DNA from: CAZTAK01 sp964611585
GTDB lineage: Bacteria; Pseudomonadota; Alphaproteobacteria; SHVP01
Assembly (NCBI GenBank): GCA_964611585.1
Contig: CAZTAK010000003.1
Location: 8,566 to 72,565, forward strand
Length of the DNA: 64,000 nucleotides
Direction: 5' to 3'
The position numbers and the translations under genes are program-made. Shown piece after piece: positions 7,760-16,849 of the stretch. Every line of letters starts with the position of its first letter. Position 1 is the stretch's first letter. The notes under the pieces were generated by a model. That model was not told where the DNA came from. It ran no database searches and saw only the letters and a program-made list of their open reading frames with translations.

Positions 7760-8545
7760 ATGGAACCGCTGCGCGTCTTGATTCTGGGCGGAAGTACCGA
7801 GGCGAGTGCTCTTTCGCGTCTGGTGGCGGGAGACTCGCGGTTCCGCGCGACCCTCTCGCTTGCGGGGCGGACAAAATCCCCGGCGACCCCGCCGGTCCCC
7901 TTTCGTGTCGGCGGGTTCGGCGGCGTGGCGGGGCTTGAAAAAGTAGTCATCGAATCCGGATGTGACGCCCTGATCGACGCGACCCATCCGTTCGCCGCGC
8001 AAATGTCGGCCCATGCGGCCGAGGCCGCGCGCCGGACCGGAATCGCTTTTCTCGCCGTCCGCCGCCCGCCGTGGCAGGCTGGACCCGGCGACCGCTGGAC
8101 CGAAGTGCCGGACATGGCCGCGGCCGCGCGCGCGCTCGGCGAAACGCTGAGGCGGGTGTTCCTCACTGTAGGCCGGAAAGATCTGGCCCCGTTCAAATCC
8201 GAACCGCATTTCTTCCTGATTCGCAGCATCGATCGGTCGCCGCCCGAGGCGCTGCCGCCCGAGGCCGAGGTGCTGACCGCGCGCGGGCCCTTCGTCTTGG
8301 AGGACGAGCACGCACTGCTGCTGCACCATGCCATCGAAATAATCGTGACCAAGAATTCCGGGGGAACCGCGACCCGCGCCAAACTGGATGCGGCGCGCGA
8401 GCTTCGCTTGCCGGTCGTCATGGTGGCGCGCCCCGAATTGCCCGAGGCGCCGTCCGTGCCCGACGCCGAAGCTGCGTTCCGCTGGCTGGCGGACTTGACC
8501 GACGGGGGTCACGAAACCGTCTCCCCGGCGCGGCGCGGCGTATAG
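7760..8545 (+). CDS. cobK: Precorrin-6A reductase
   Basis: NADPH-dependent reduction of the precorrin-6A macrocycle to give precorrin-6Y. The 261-residue product starts MEPLRVLILGGSTEASAL, the nucleotide-binding start of CobK/CbiJ, and has DATHPFAAQMSAHAAEA near residue 75, KNSGG near 200 and a C-terminal RLPVVMVARPELP segment, all family landmarks. The ATG at 7760 has GGAG about 11 nt upstream; an ATG at 7724 is possible but would overlap cobL. It sits alone on the plus strand inside the minus-strand operon, and its last 37 bp overlap the cobJ 3' end. Confidence 0.93.
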   Translation: MEPLRVLILGGSTEASALSRLVAGDSRFRATLSLAGRTKSPATPPVPFRVGGFGGVAGLEKVVIESGCDALIDATHPFAAQMSAHAAEAARRTGIAFLAVRRPPWQAGPGDRWTEVPDMAAAARALGETLRRVFLTVGRKDLAPFKSEPHFFLIRSIDRSPPEALPPEAEVLTARGPFVLEDEHALLLHHAIEIIVTKNSGGTATRAKLDAARELRLPVVMVARPELPEAPSVPDAEAAFRWLADLTDGGHETVSPARRGV

Positions 8546-9276
8546 ACCCACGGCCGGGTTTCACCCGCAACAATACGGGTCGCCTCCGAGCCGACAATAA
8601 CCAGCGTCCGCATATCGGCGGCGGCATCTTTTGCATCGCTAAGCGTGCGGATTTCAATTCGTTCCTCTGGCCGGGTGACAGCGGTCGCAAACACAACAGG
8701 CGTCTCGGGCGCAAGATGGGTCTGCAATGTCTTCAGCGCTTCGCCGAGCTGCCACGGGCGCGCTTTCGAGACCGGATTGTAGAGCGCGATCACAAATCCG
8801 GCCTTCGCCGCCGCTTCGAGACGGCGCACCACCACCGGCCAGGGTTTGAGGTTGTCGGAAAGCGAAATGGCGCAGAAATCGTGGCCGAGCGGTGCGCCGA
8901 CGCGCGCCGCCGCCGCCAGCATTGCCGAAACTCCCGGCACGATTTCAATGTCGATGGCGCCCGGGTCCGGTATTTCTTCGAGCGCCTCGAACACGGTGCT
9001 CGCCATCGCGAACACGCCCGCATCCCCCGACGAGACGGCGGCGACGGTCCGGCCATCGCGCACCAGTGAAAGCGCGTGCCGCGCGCGGGCCAATTCTTCG
9101 CGGTTGTCCGAGGCGTGCCGCGTCTGGCGCTTGCGTTCCGGGATGCGGGCGAGGTAGGGGGCGTAGCCAACGATATCGGTGGCGCGCGCGAGCGCATCGG
9201 CGGCTTGCGGCGTAATGGCCTCGGCCGCCCCGGGACCAAGGCCGACCACAAAGAGTTTGCCAGGCCGGTCGGTCAT
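8509..9276 (-). CDS. cobJ: Precorrin-3B C17-methyltransferase
   Basis: Methylates C17 and drives ring contraction of precorrin-3B to precorrin-4. The 255-residue protein has the methylase fold with LFVVGLGPGAAEAIT at residues 8-22, DIVGYAPYLARI near 34, VSSGDAGVFAMAS near 81 and EIVPGVSAMLAAAARVGAPL near 110, the CobJ/CbiH pattern. The ATG at 9276 overlaps the cobI stop by 4 nt. The 3' end overlaps convergent cobK by 37 bp, leaving no room for a terminator between them. Confidence 0.94.
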   Translation of the reverse strand: MTDRPGKLFVVGLGPGAAEAITPQAADALARATDIVGYAPYLARIPERKRQTRHASDNREELARARHALSLVRDGRTVAAVSSGDAGVFAMASTVFEALEEIPDPGAIDIEIVPGVSAMLAAAARVGAPLGHDFCAISLSDNLKPWPVVVRRLEAAAKAGFVIALYNPVSKARPWQLGEALKTLQTHLAPETPVVFATAVTRPEERIEIRTLSDAKDAAADMRTLVIVGSEATRIVAGETRPWVYTPRRAGETVS

Positions 9277-10007
9277 GCCGGAGGCCGTGTCCCGGGCACC
9301 AGAATCAGGGAAAAATAGGGCGCGGGCGTTTCGGTCATCTCGCCGAGGGGCTGGACACGCGCGCCCGCCTGGGTGCCGCGTTCGACGTACAGCGCGCGCT
9401 CGGCGGCGCCCGCACGGGCAAGGGCGTTACGGATCTTGGGAAGATTCCGGCCCACTTTCATAATGACGGCGGCGTCGGTGGCGGCGAGCCGTTGGGCGAG
9501 GGCGTTCTCGTCCAGCGTCCCCGGCAGAACCGTCAGCACATCGTTGCCGCGTGTCATCGGCGTTTGCGCCTCCGACCAGCACCCGCCCATGCTGGTGATG
9601 CCGGGAACGATCACCGTATTTGCGTTCCTTAGCCGGTCGTAAATGTGGATGAACGATCCGTAGAGAAAGGGATCGCCTTCGCACAGCACCGCAACATCCT
9701 GGCCCTGGCGCAGGTTGATATCGAGTTCGCGCGCCGTCTTGTCGTAGAACGTATCCAGTACCGCGCGGTATTCGGGATCGCCGGCGTTCCGTTCGGTCGT
9801 CAAAGGATATTCGAACCGCAGCACGTCTGCGTCCGGATTGAAATGATCACCGGCGATCCGGCGGGCGTGGCCGGGGCGGCCCCGCTTGGCAAAATAGGCA
9901 ATGACCGGGGCGGCGGCGAGAATGCGCACGGCCTTCAGGGTCAATAGCTCGGGATCACCCGGGCCGACGCCGACACCATAAAGGGTTCCTGGTTGGGGTG
10001 CGCTCAT
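9273..10007 (-). CDS. cobI: Precorrin-2 C20-methyltransferase
   Basis: SAM-dependent methylation of precorrin-2 at C20, giving precorrin-3A. The 244-residue protein has GVGVGPGDPELLTLKA at residues 11-26, VAVLCEGDPFLYGSF near 103 and VIVPGITSMGGC near 131, the CobI/CbiL pattern. The ATG at 10007 overlaps the cobH stop (ATGA) and the stop overlaps the cobJ start, so the cobH-cobI-cobJ block is translationally coupled. Confidence 0.95.
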   Translation of the reverse strand: MSAPQPGTLYGVGVGPGDPELLTLKAVRILAAAPVIAYFAKRGRPGHARRIAGDHFNPDADVLRFEYPLTTERNAGDPEYRAVLDTFYDKTARELDINLRQGQDVAVLCEGDPFLYGSFIHIYDRLRNANTVIVPGITSMGGCWSEAQTPMTRGNDVLTVLPGTLDENALAQRLAATDAAVIMKVGRNLPKIRNALARAGAAERALYVERGTQAGARVQPLGEMTETPAPYFSLILVPGTRPPA

Positions 10008-10636
10008 TCGGCCTCGCTTGCGAGCGCGTTGACGGCGGCCACCGCCATCGAGCTTCCGCCCTTGCGGCCCCGGACGATCACGAAGGGAACGCGCCCGTCC
10101 GCGGCGAGCGCGTCTTTGGATTCGGCAGCGCCGACGAAGCCCACCGGCATTCCGATCACCGCCGCCGGATGGGGCGCACCCGCGTCCAGCAGTTCGAGCA
10201 GATGATAGAGCGCCGTCGGCGCGTTACCGATGGCGACCACGGCGCCGTTCAACCGTTCGCCCCAAAGGTCGAGCGCGCTAGCGGTTCGGGTGTTGCCGGA
10301 TTCCTTGGCAAGCGCGGGCACGGCCGGGTCGCGGAGGGTGCAGACGATGTCGTTTCCGGCCGGGAGGCGCGCCACGGTGATTCCGTTTGCCACCATTTTC
10401 GAATCGCACAGGATCGGCGCACCGCTCACCAGGGCCTTGCGCGCCGCGTCGGCAAATCCGGGCGAGAACACCAGATCGCGGGCAATCTCGACCATGCCGC
10501 AGGCGTGAATGATTCGAACGGCGACGCGCGCCTCGTCCACGTCGAATCGTTCGAGATCCGCTTCAGCGCGGATTGTGGCAAAGGATTTGGCGTAAATCGC
10601 GGCGCCGTCGCGGAGGTATTCGTAACCCGAAGTCAT
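10004..10636 (-). CDS. cobH: Precorrin-8X methylmutase
   Basis: Moves a methyl group from C11 to C12 to give hydrogenobyrinate. The 210-residue protein has the family's YAKSFATIRAEADL near residue 15 and IIHACGMVEIARDL near 42, where His44 matches the catalytic histidine. ILCDSKMVANGI near 76 and IGMPVGFVGAAESK near 160 complete the pattern. The ATG at 10636 overlaps the cobG stop (ATGA); the longer open frame to 11080 is out-of-frame sequence inside cobG. Confidence 0.95.
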   Translation of the reverse strand: MTSGYEYLRDGAAIYAKSFATIRAEADLERFDVDEARVAVRIIHACGMVEIARDLVFSPGFADAARKALVSGAPILCDSKMVANGITVARLPAGNDIVCTLRDPAVPALAKESGNTRTASALDLWGERLNGAVVAIGNAPTALYHLLELLDAGAPHPAAVIGMPVGFVGAAESKDALAADGRVPFVIVRGRKGGSSMAVAAVNALASEAE

Positions 10637-11895
10637 TGCGGGACCTTCAGGAATCCAGATTCGACGCCGTCGATCACATCGCCAATCGAAAGGCCCCGGA
10701 TCGCCGGTGAATCGGTCGTGGCGCCGCCCAGAATGACGTCGTATCCGGCGACCGTCCCCAGCAACGTGAGGTTCGCAGCGCCAGCGTAGGCGCAACCCTT
10801 TGCGCAGCCCGAAATGTGTACGGCGGCGGGGAGGGGTGCTGCTGCTTCGGCGAAGCGGGCCGCATCGGCACGGGAATCGACGGCGCCAGACGCGCACGCC
10901 GTTCCCGGGCAGGCCGCGATTGCCAGCCGGTGGTCGTCCGCGCTCGCAACCGCGCCGATGGCTGCCGCAGCGTGGGCGAGATCGTCGGCCCGGCCGCCGG
11001 CGACCCCGCCAATCGCGAAGGCCCGCCACGGTGTCGTCCGCAGGACGCCGTTGCCGTACTGTTCGGCCAGACCGGCGCATTGCGCGAGGAACTCGCCGTC
11101 CGACTGCCCGAAGGGCACGCCGATCAGGAATGCACCGGACCTTGAGTTGCTGACGGGGACGAACCCTGCGCGCGGCGGCGGTGGCGGGCCCAAAGGTTCT
11201 GCTTCGGCCTCGGCCGATACGCCAGCGGTGCCGAAAACCGCGGCCTCGCCAAACGTCGCCACCAGCATTCTCATCCGCCGTGGCGGCTCACGCTCGCCGG
11301 CGCCGAGGTCGAGGAAGGCGAGCACGATGGCTTTCGTCACCGCCGCGATTTCGTCTTGGGTGCAGCGGACCGCGTTGCGGCCGCCGGCAATCGAGATTTC
11401 CGCACCCCCGTCCACGCCTCGCACCATGACATCGGCAGTTGTTCCGGATAGCGGCAGGACGCCGCCGCCATCGACCAGGAAGCGGAACTTGGGCGGCAGT
11501 TCGGCGAAACGGCGGTCGGTCCGCAGCAGGACGCCGAGGCTCTTGCCCACCGCAATTGAATCGAAGGCGGCCGAAGAATCGTCGGCCCCAAGCGGGCTCA
11601 CCAAAATGTTGCGGCGGCGCTCGATCTCCGGTTCTGTGTCGGCGAGCCCAAGCGCGCAGGCTTCTTCGGCGAAGGCCGCGACGCCCTCGGGCGTGAACCC
11701 GCGAAACTGAATATTGGCGCGGTTGCTGATCTGGAATTCACCGTTGCCGTGGCGTTGGCTGGCCGCTGCCAGTGCGCGCGCCTGGTCCGCGGCGATCCGG
11801 GCGCCGAACGGCTTGACCCGGACGAGTAGGCCGTCGCTCGCTTCCATCGGGCGGTAGAGGTCCGGGGCCCAGCCCTTGTAGCCCGGTAGCGTCAT
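10633..11895 (-). CDS. cobG: Precorrin-3B synthase (oxygen-dependent)
   Basis: Monooxygenase that hydroxylates precorrin-3A at C20 with formation of a gamma-lactone, setting up ring contraction; this is the oxygen-dependent marker of the pathway. The 420-residue product has the half-sulfite/nitrite reductase fold, with FQISNRANIQFRGF near residue 52 and a C-terminal 4Fe-4S cysteine set, CPGTAC followed by HISGCAKGCAYA. The start at 11895 gives MTLPGYKGWAPDLYRPME and overlaps the cobN stop (ATGA). A longer frame to 12180 lies within cobN. No CobZ-type alternative is seen. Confidence 0.93.
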   Translation of the reverse strand: MTLPGYKGWAPDLYRPMEASDGLLVRVKPFGARIAADQARALAAASQRHGNGEFQISNRANIQFRGFTPEGVAAFAEEACALGLADTEPEIERRRNILVSPLGADDSSAAFDSIAVGKSLGVLLRTDRRFAELPPKFRFLVDGGGVLPLSGTTADVMVRGVDGGAEISIAGGRNAVRCTQDEIAAVTKAIVLAFLDLGAGEREPPRRMRMLVATFGEAAVFGTAGVSAEAEAEPLGPPPPPRAGFVPVSNSRSGAFLIGVPFGQSDGEFLAQCAGLAEQYGNGVLRTTPWRAFAIGGVAGGRADDLAHAAAAIGAVASADDHRLAIAACPGTACASGAVDSRADAARFAEAAAPLPAAVHISGCAKGCAYAGAANLTLLGTVAGYDVILGGATTDSPAIRGLSIGDVIDGVESGFLKVPQ

Positions 11896-14800
11896 GGCCG
11901 CGCTTCCGCGAGGGTGACGGTGACGGTGTTGCGCCGCGGCTGCCACAGACCGCGTTCGATGGCACCCGCGAACCCCGCCGCCATCGCCTCGCGCGCGGCC
12001 GGGTTGGCTTCGCACAGAAAACGGTCGATGTCCGCGTCGCCGAGCGTTGCATCGAACAGCAGATCGAATTGGCGGTCGAAACGTTCCGGTACGGTGACGG
12101 CGAACCCGACCAGCGGGTCGAGGCAGCGCGTGATTTCGGCGGCGCCGCGATAGCCGTGCCGCGTCATGCCGCGAATCCACTTCGGGTTTGCGGCGCGCCC
12201 GCGCACGATCCGCCGCACTTCCTCGGCAAGCGTTTGGGTTTTCGGTGATTCGGGAACCGAAGTGTCGCTGTGGTAAAGCGCAGGCGCTGCGCCGAGCAAA
12301 TCCGCCGCCGCCGCGAATCCGCCTTCGTGGGCGGCGTAATCGAGGCTGTCGAGCAAATCGGTCTCGGCGTGGTCCTGGGTGTGAACGAAAGCCGTTGCAT
12401 CCCGGACCCGGTCGGCGAATCCGGCGCGGTCTGCTTCGCCGTTGCGGCCATGGCCGTAGGCAAACCCCGACGCATCGAGATAGTCGCTGCCGAGGCCGCT
12501 GGCGCCGGTCCAGGCGCCGCCGGTCAGGCGCTCGGCGACGCCGGCGCCGTAGGACTGCGGGGCGGCCCCATAGATGCGTGTGGTGGCGCGCCTGAGCGCC
12601 TCGCCCTCGAGGCCGCGCGCCGCCGCCGCCAGCGGATTGAATTGCGCCGGTTCGTCGCGCGCCGCCAGTGCGTTGACGGCTGAATCGAACAGGGCGATCT
12701 GAGTTTCAAAAGCATCGCGAAACAGGCCCGAAATTCGCACCGTCACGTCGATGCGCGGGCGGTCAAGATCGGCCAGCGTCAACACCTCGATCCCGGTGAC
12801 GCGCGCCGACCCGTGATCCCAAACCGGCCTTGCGCCCATCAGCAGCAGCGCGACGCCAAGGTCCTCGCCGCCGGTGCGCATGGTGGCGCTGCCCCAGAGA
12901 TCGACCACCATCGACCGCGGCCAGTCGCCGTGGTCCTGCAAATGCCGGCGCAGCAGTTCGTCGGCGGCCTTTTCGGCCAGCGCCATCGCCGAGCGCGTGG
13001 GGATCGCGCGTGGATCGACGGCATAAAGGTTGCGCCCGGTCGGCAGCACATCGGCGCGGCCGCGCGTCGGCGCGCCGGCCGGTCCCGGTTCGACGAAGCG
13101 GGCATCGAGCGCCGCCACCAATCCCGCCCGTTCGGCTGCCGCCGAGGTATCGAGCCGCGAAGCGAGAACGCCCGCATCCGTGCCGGAGCAGGATTTTGCT
13201 AACGCCGCCAGAAGGGATTTCCGTTGCGGCGGTGCGGGAGGCTCGCCGAAGACATGCAGGCCGTCGCGAATTTGCAGGTCCTTCACATCGCACAGGCGGG
13301 CGTCGAGGCGCGCCAGCGCATCGTTTTCCGACATGGCCTCGGTCACACCGCTTTCTTCAAGAAGCCCGGCGGCGCCGGCGCGTTCGAGAATCTCGCGCCG
13401 CAACAGTCCGGTGCGGCGGCGGTCGAGGCCGTCGGCGGCGGCGAATTCGTCGATCAGTTTTTCGATTTCCGCCGCCGCGCCATGCGTTCCGGCCGTCATT
13501 AGCGGCGGCGTGAGATGACCGACAGTCACCGCGCCCAGGCGGCGCTTTGCGGCCGCGGCTTCGCCCGGGTTGTTGACGATGAACGGATAGACCACCGGCA
13601 CCGGCCCCGTCAGCAGCGGAGGAAAGCAGGAACCCGACAACGCCACCGCCTTGCCCGGCAACCATTCGAGGGTGCCGTGGGTGCCAAGGTGAATTAGGGC
13701 GTCGATCTGCTCGACTTCGCGCAGCCACAGATAAAACGCAACGTAAGCGTGCCGCGGCGGCAGGTCGGGGTCGTGATAGCTTGCCTTGCGGTCCCTGGCC
13801 CGGCCGCGGCCGGGCTGGAGGGCGACGAGAAAATTTCCGAGCCGCTGGTAGCGCAGCACGAACTGTCCGCCGGCCAAATCCGTTTCGTCTTCGGGCGGAC
13901 CCCACGCCGCTGTCACTTGGCCGCGCGCCGCTTGGGGCAGGGCGTCGAACAGGCGGGTGTAATCCTCGAGCGCCAAAAACGGTTCCGACTTTCCTTCGCA
14001 CACCCTCGCCGCGAGTTGGGCGGCATCGGGAAGTTCATCGCCGGTTCCAAAACCCTCGCTAGAGAGATGGGCCAGAATCGCCGCAGCACTTTCGAGCGCA
14101 TCCAGGCCAACCGCGTGCGCAGCCTGGCCGCCCGCGCCGGGATAATCCGACAGGATAAGAGCGATCTTTCGTTCACTCCTTGGCGTCGCGCCGAGCCTCG
14201 CCCAGGCGGCCGCACGCCCGGCCGCGTGCGATATTCCGTCCGCATCGGGCCGGTGAACGGTGCGCGAATACTCGAGGCCCGCAACTTCGCCAGTCTGCGT
14301 CTTGAACGAAACCGCGCCCGCCGCGAGCCGGCCGTCCAGTTCCGGCAACACCACCTGCATTGCGAGGTCGGCTTGCGAAAGCCCGCGCGCCGACTCTTTC
14401 CATGCCTCGCGCTCTGATCCCGAAAGCACCAGTTGCAGGACCGGCACGCCGGCCGCGTCGAGGGGCGAGGCGTGTCCGTCGAGGCGGGCCGAAAACCCGG
14501 TCGCGTTAAGTACGACCGCCGGACTCCAGTCGAGAAGAGCGGCGCGGACGAAGGCGCCTGCGTCCGTATCCTTTAACGAGGACACGAACAGCGCGCGCAC
14601 GTTCAAATCATGCTGGAGCAACTCTGCGGCCAGCGCTTCGATCGGTGCGGCATCGCCCGCCAGCAGATAGGAGCGGTAAAAGACGATTGCCGCCATCAGC
14701 CCGCCGGGCCGGTCCGGAATGCCGACATCGTGCACGCCAAATATCGGCATCGGTTCCGGTACGGCGTGCGCGTCCTCGCCGAGGCCCGCGAGGTGGGCCG

Positions 14801-15266
14801 CAAGTTCCAATGCGTGTGCGGTGTTCGCGGGGCCGCCCTGAGAAAGATACCCGGCGAGGCGCGTCCGCATCCCGGGCGCAACGGTGGAAAGCTCGGCCAG
14901 CCGGAAATCGTCATTCCCGTCGCCGGGCAGCAGGGCAAGCGGCGTTCCCATGCGGCGGCAGGTTGCGGCGACTTCCTCGGCGCCATAGCGCCAGTAGTCG
15001 AGTCCCCCCAGCAGGCGCACCACCACGCATTGGGCGTGTTCGATGACCTGTTCGACGTAGAGATCGACCGACATCGGGTGGCGAAGCTGGGCGAGGTTTG
15101 CGAGCCGCAGGCCGGGCAGCCCGGCGTCCGCTTGCCATGCTGCTGCCGCCGCGCCGAGGTCACTGTCGGAATAGGAAAGAAACACGAGGTCCGCCGGCGA
15201 CTGGCCGAGATCGACCGGCACCTCGTCCTGATCGAGGGATCGGCTATCGCGGACCAGAAGATGCAT
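11892..15266 (-). CDS. cobN: Aerobic cobaltochelatase subunit CobN
   Basis: Large tetrapyrrole-binding subunit of the ATP-dependent cobaltochelatase that inserts Co2+ into hydrogenobyrinate a,c-diamide. The 1124-residue product is related to Mg-chelatase BchH, with the shared HLGTHGTLEWLPGKAVALSG segment near residue 525 and a GLFRDAFETQIALFD stretch near 850. Length is slightly short of some 1200+ residue homologues but no domain seems missing. Its AAA+ partner subunits (also named cobS/cobT in P. denitrificans) are not in the window. cobW lies 3 nt upstream and cobG overlaps its stop. Confidence 0.95.
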   Translation of the reverse strand: MHLLVRDSRSLDQDEVPVDLGQSPADLVFLSYSDSDLGAAAAAWQADAGLPGLRLANLAQLRHPMSVDLYVEQVIEHAQCVVVRLLGGLDYWRYGAEEVAATCRRMGTPLALLPGDGNDDFRLAELSTVAPGMRTRLAGYLSQGGPANTAHALELAAHLAGLGEDAHAVPEPMPIFGVHDVGIPDRPGGLMAAIVFYRSYLLAGDAAPIEALAAELLQHDLNVRALFVSSLKDTDAGAFVRAALLDWSPAVVLNATGFSARLDGHASPLDAAGVPVLQLVLSGSEREAWKESARGLSQADLAMQVVLPELDGRLAAGAVSFKTQTGEVAGLEYSRTVHRPDADGISHAAGRAAAWARLGATPRSERKIALILSDYPGAGGQAAHAVGLDALESAAAILAHLSSEGFGTGDELPDAAQLAARVCEGKSEPFLALEDYTRLFDALPQAARGQVTAAWGPPEDETDLAGGQFVLRYQRLGNFLVALQPGRGRARDRKASYHDPDLPPRHAYVAFYLWLREVEQIDALIHLGTHGTLEWLPGKAVALSGSCFPPLLTGPVPVVYPFIVNNPGEAAAAKRRLGAVTVGHLTPPLMTAGTHGAAAEIEKLIDEFAAADGLDRRRTGLLRREILERAGAAGLLEESGVTEAMSENDALARLDARLCDVKDLQIRDGLHVFGEPPAPPQRKSLLAALAKSCSGTDAGVLASRLDTSAAAERAGLVAALDARFVEPGPAGAPTRGRADVLPTGRNLYAVDPRAIPTRSAMALAEKAADELLRRHLQDHGDWPRSMVVDLWGSATMRTGGEDLGVALLLMGARPVWDHGSARVTGIEVLTLADLDRPRIDVTVRISGLFRDAFETQIALFDSAVNALAARDEPAQFNPLAAAARGLEGEALRRATTRIYGAAPQSYGAGVAERLTGGAWTGASGLGSDYLDASGFAYGHGRNGEADRAGFADRVRDATAFVHTQDHAETDLLDSLDYAAHEGGFAAAADLLGAAPALYHSDTSVPESPKTQTLAEEVRRIVRGRAANPKWIRGMTRHGYRGAAEITRCLDPLVGFAVTVPERFDRQFDLLFDATLGDADIDRFLCEANPAAREAMAAGFAGAIERGLWQPRRNTVTVTLAEARP

Positions 15267-15269
15267 CGT

Positions 15270-16307
15270 TCAGGCCCGAATTGCCGCTTCGATCGCGGCG
15301 CGGTCGAGGCCGGTCTGTCCGATAATCACAAGCTGACCGTGGCGCGGTTCGTCCGCTCCCCACGGCCGGTCGAAATGGTGCCGGAAGCGCGCCCCGACGC
15401 CTTGCACCGCAAGCCGCATCGGCTTTCCGTGCACGGCTGCGAAGCCCTTGATGCGCAAGACATCGAAGGCCTCGGTGATATGGGCGAGGCGGGCGAGCAG
15501 GCCTTCAGGCGAGTCGACTTCGGCGACGGCGACGACGAAACTTTCGAAATCGTCGTGCTCGTGCTCGCCATCGAGCGCATCGTGGTGTGAGGGGCGGGCG
15601 TCGAGATCGTCTTCCGCCGCCGCCCCCAGGCCGAGAAGCACGGCGGCATCGACCCGGCCTTGGCGCGCCGGCACGACCTTGACCGCGCGCGGGATCTGCG
15701 CCGCGATCATCTGCTGCAACGTTGCCGCCCGGTTATCCTCCAGCAGGTCGGTCTTGTTGAGAATAATCAGGTCGGCGGCGTTCAACTGGTCCTCGTACAC
15801 TTCGGCCAGCGGGTTGTCGTGATCGAGAGAAGGATCGTCCGCGCGCTGGCGTGCCACCGCCTCGGGATTGTCGGCAAAGCGTCCCGCCACCACCGCCGGA
15901 CCGTCCACCACCGCGATCACGCCATCGACGGTCACGCGCGAGCGCACCGCCGGCCAGTCGAATGCCTTGATCAGCGGCTTGGGCAACGCGAGGCCGGATG
16001 TTTCGATCAGAATGTTCTCGGGCGGGTCGTCGCGGCCGATCAGCGCTTCCATCGCCGGAATGAAATCGTCGGCCACGGTGCAGCACAGGCAGCCGTTCGA
16101 AAGTTCGACGATATCGTCGTCGCCGCAGGCTTCGATGCCGCAGCCGCGCAGGGTGTCGGCGTCGATTCCGATGTCGCCGAATTCATTGACGATGACGGCA
16201 ACGCGCCGCCCGTCCGCGTTTTCGAGAATATGCCGCAGCAATGTCGTCTTGCCGGCACCGAGAAAGCCGGTAATGACGGTGGCGGGAATCTTGGCGGCAT
16301 CGGTCAT
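15270..16307 (-). CDS. cobW: CobW, G3E-family GTP-dependent metallochaperone
   Basis: G3E P-loop GTPase thought to deliver cobalt to the CobN chelatase. The 345-residue protein has Walker A GFLGAGKTT at residues 14-22, the metal-binding NGCLCC motif near 70-75, an IETSGLALP switch stretch near 99, the NKTDLL guanine motif near 187 and a CobW_C domain from about residue 255. A His/Asp/Glu-rich linker near residues 236-253 (ARPSHHDALDGEHEHDD) may also bind metal. The stop of DUF1636 overlaps its ATG, and cobN follows after 3 nt, the standard cobW-cobN pair. Confidence 0.95.
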   Translation of the reverse strand: MTDAAKIPATVITGFLGAGKTTLLRHILENADGRRVAVIVNEFGDIGIDADTLRGCGIEACGDDDIVELSNGCLCCTVADDFIPAMEALIGRDDPPENILIETSGLALPKPLIKAFDWPAVRSRVTVDGVIAVVDGPAVVAGRFADNPEAVARQRADDPSLDHDNPLAEVYEDQLNAADLIILNKTDLLEDNRAATLQQMIAAQIPRAVKVVPARQGRVDAAVLLGLGAAAEDDLDARPSHHDALDGEHEHDDFESFVVAVAEVDSPEGLLARLAHITEAFDVLRIKGFAAVHGKPMRLAVQGVGARFRHHFDRPWGADEPRHGQLVIIGQTGLDRAAIEAAIRA

Positions 16308-16705
16308 GCGGGGCGTCCTTCATCGTCGAGGGGAAGCGCCGGCAGGCGGGCGATTACGGCGTGGCGCAAGGACTGGGGGCGGTGTTCGCGCAACACGGTG
16401 CCGGATTCGGAGCGTGCATAAGCCGCACCGTATAAAAGCAGGTCGGCGCCGCGCGCGTCGTCAAGCCCGCCCATGACATAGGCCCACTTGCCCGGTGCGC
16501 TGACGGCGACGCTGCATCCGCGTTCGCAGTTGGCGAGACAGACGACCGGCGCCACCCGAATCACGGCACCGTTCCAGTTTTCGAGAGCGGCTGCGGATTC
16601 GTAGAGGCGGCGTCCGGGCGGGTCGGTCCCCGGCACCAATTCGGCGTTGTCCGGCCCCTTGCAGGTAATGCAAACGTGAAGAACGGCTTGATCGTGTTCC
16701 ACCAC
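16304..16705 (-). CDS. DUF1636 ferredoxin-like metal-binding protein
   Basis: First gene of the riboswitch-controlled operon. The 133-residue protein has four cysteines in a thioredoxin-like 2Fe-2S or metal-binding arrangement: HVCITCKG near residue 10 and VVCLANCERGCSVAV near 54, followed by KWAYVMGGL. From memory DUF1636 genes commonly sit beside cobW/cobN, which suggests a role in cobalt handling or electron supply, but the function is not established. The start is the GTG at 16705; a second GTG directly follows. A small hairpin (16725-16738) lies about 20 nt upstream and could belong to the riboswitch expression platform. Confidence 0.82.
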   Translation of the reverse strand: MVEHDQAVLHVCITCKGPDNAELVPGTDPPGRRLYESAAALENWNGAVIRVAPVVCLANCERGCSVAVSAPGKWAYVMGGLDDARGADLLLYGAAYARSESGTVLREHRPQSLRHAVIARLPALPLDDEGRPA

Positions 16706-16724
16706 CGCAACGCCTCAAGACCAA

Positions 16725-16738
16725 GTGCCAAACGGCAC
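16725..16738 (-). promoter_or_regulatory. Small hairpin before DUF1636, possible riboswitch expression platform
   Basis: On the minus strand GTGCC-GTTT-GGCAC forms a 5-bp stem with a 4-nt loop about 20 nt before the GTG start, downstream of the cobalamin aptamer. There is no U-tract, so translation control is more likely than termination. Its pairing with the aptamer has not been modelled. Confidence 0.3.
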
Positions 16739-16849
16739 AATGTTTGGGGTGCGGGCGGCCCGGGCACTGAAACGGGTCCGGGAGACCGGCGGCTGAAAGC
16801 CCCGGTTCCGTGTCTGCCGGCGCACCCCGCCCGGCATGGCGGCCGCAAA

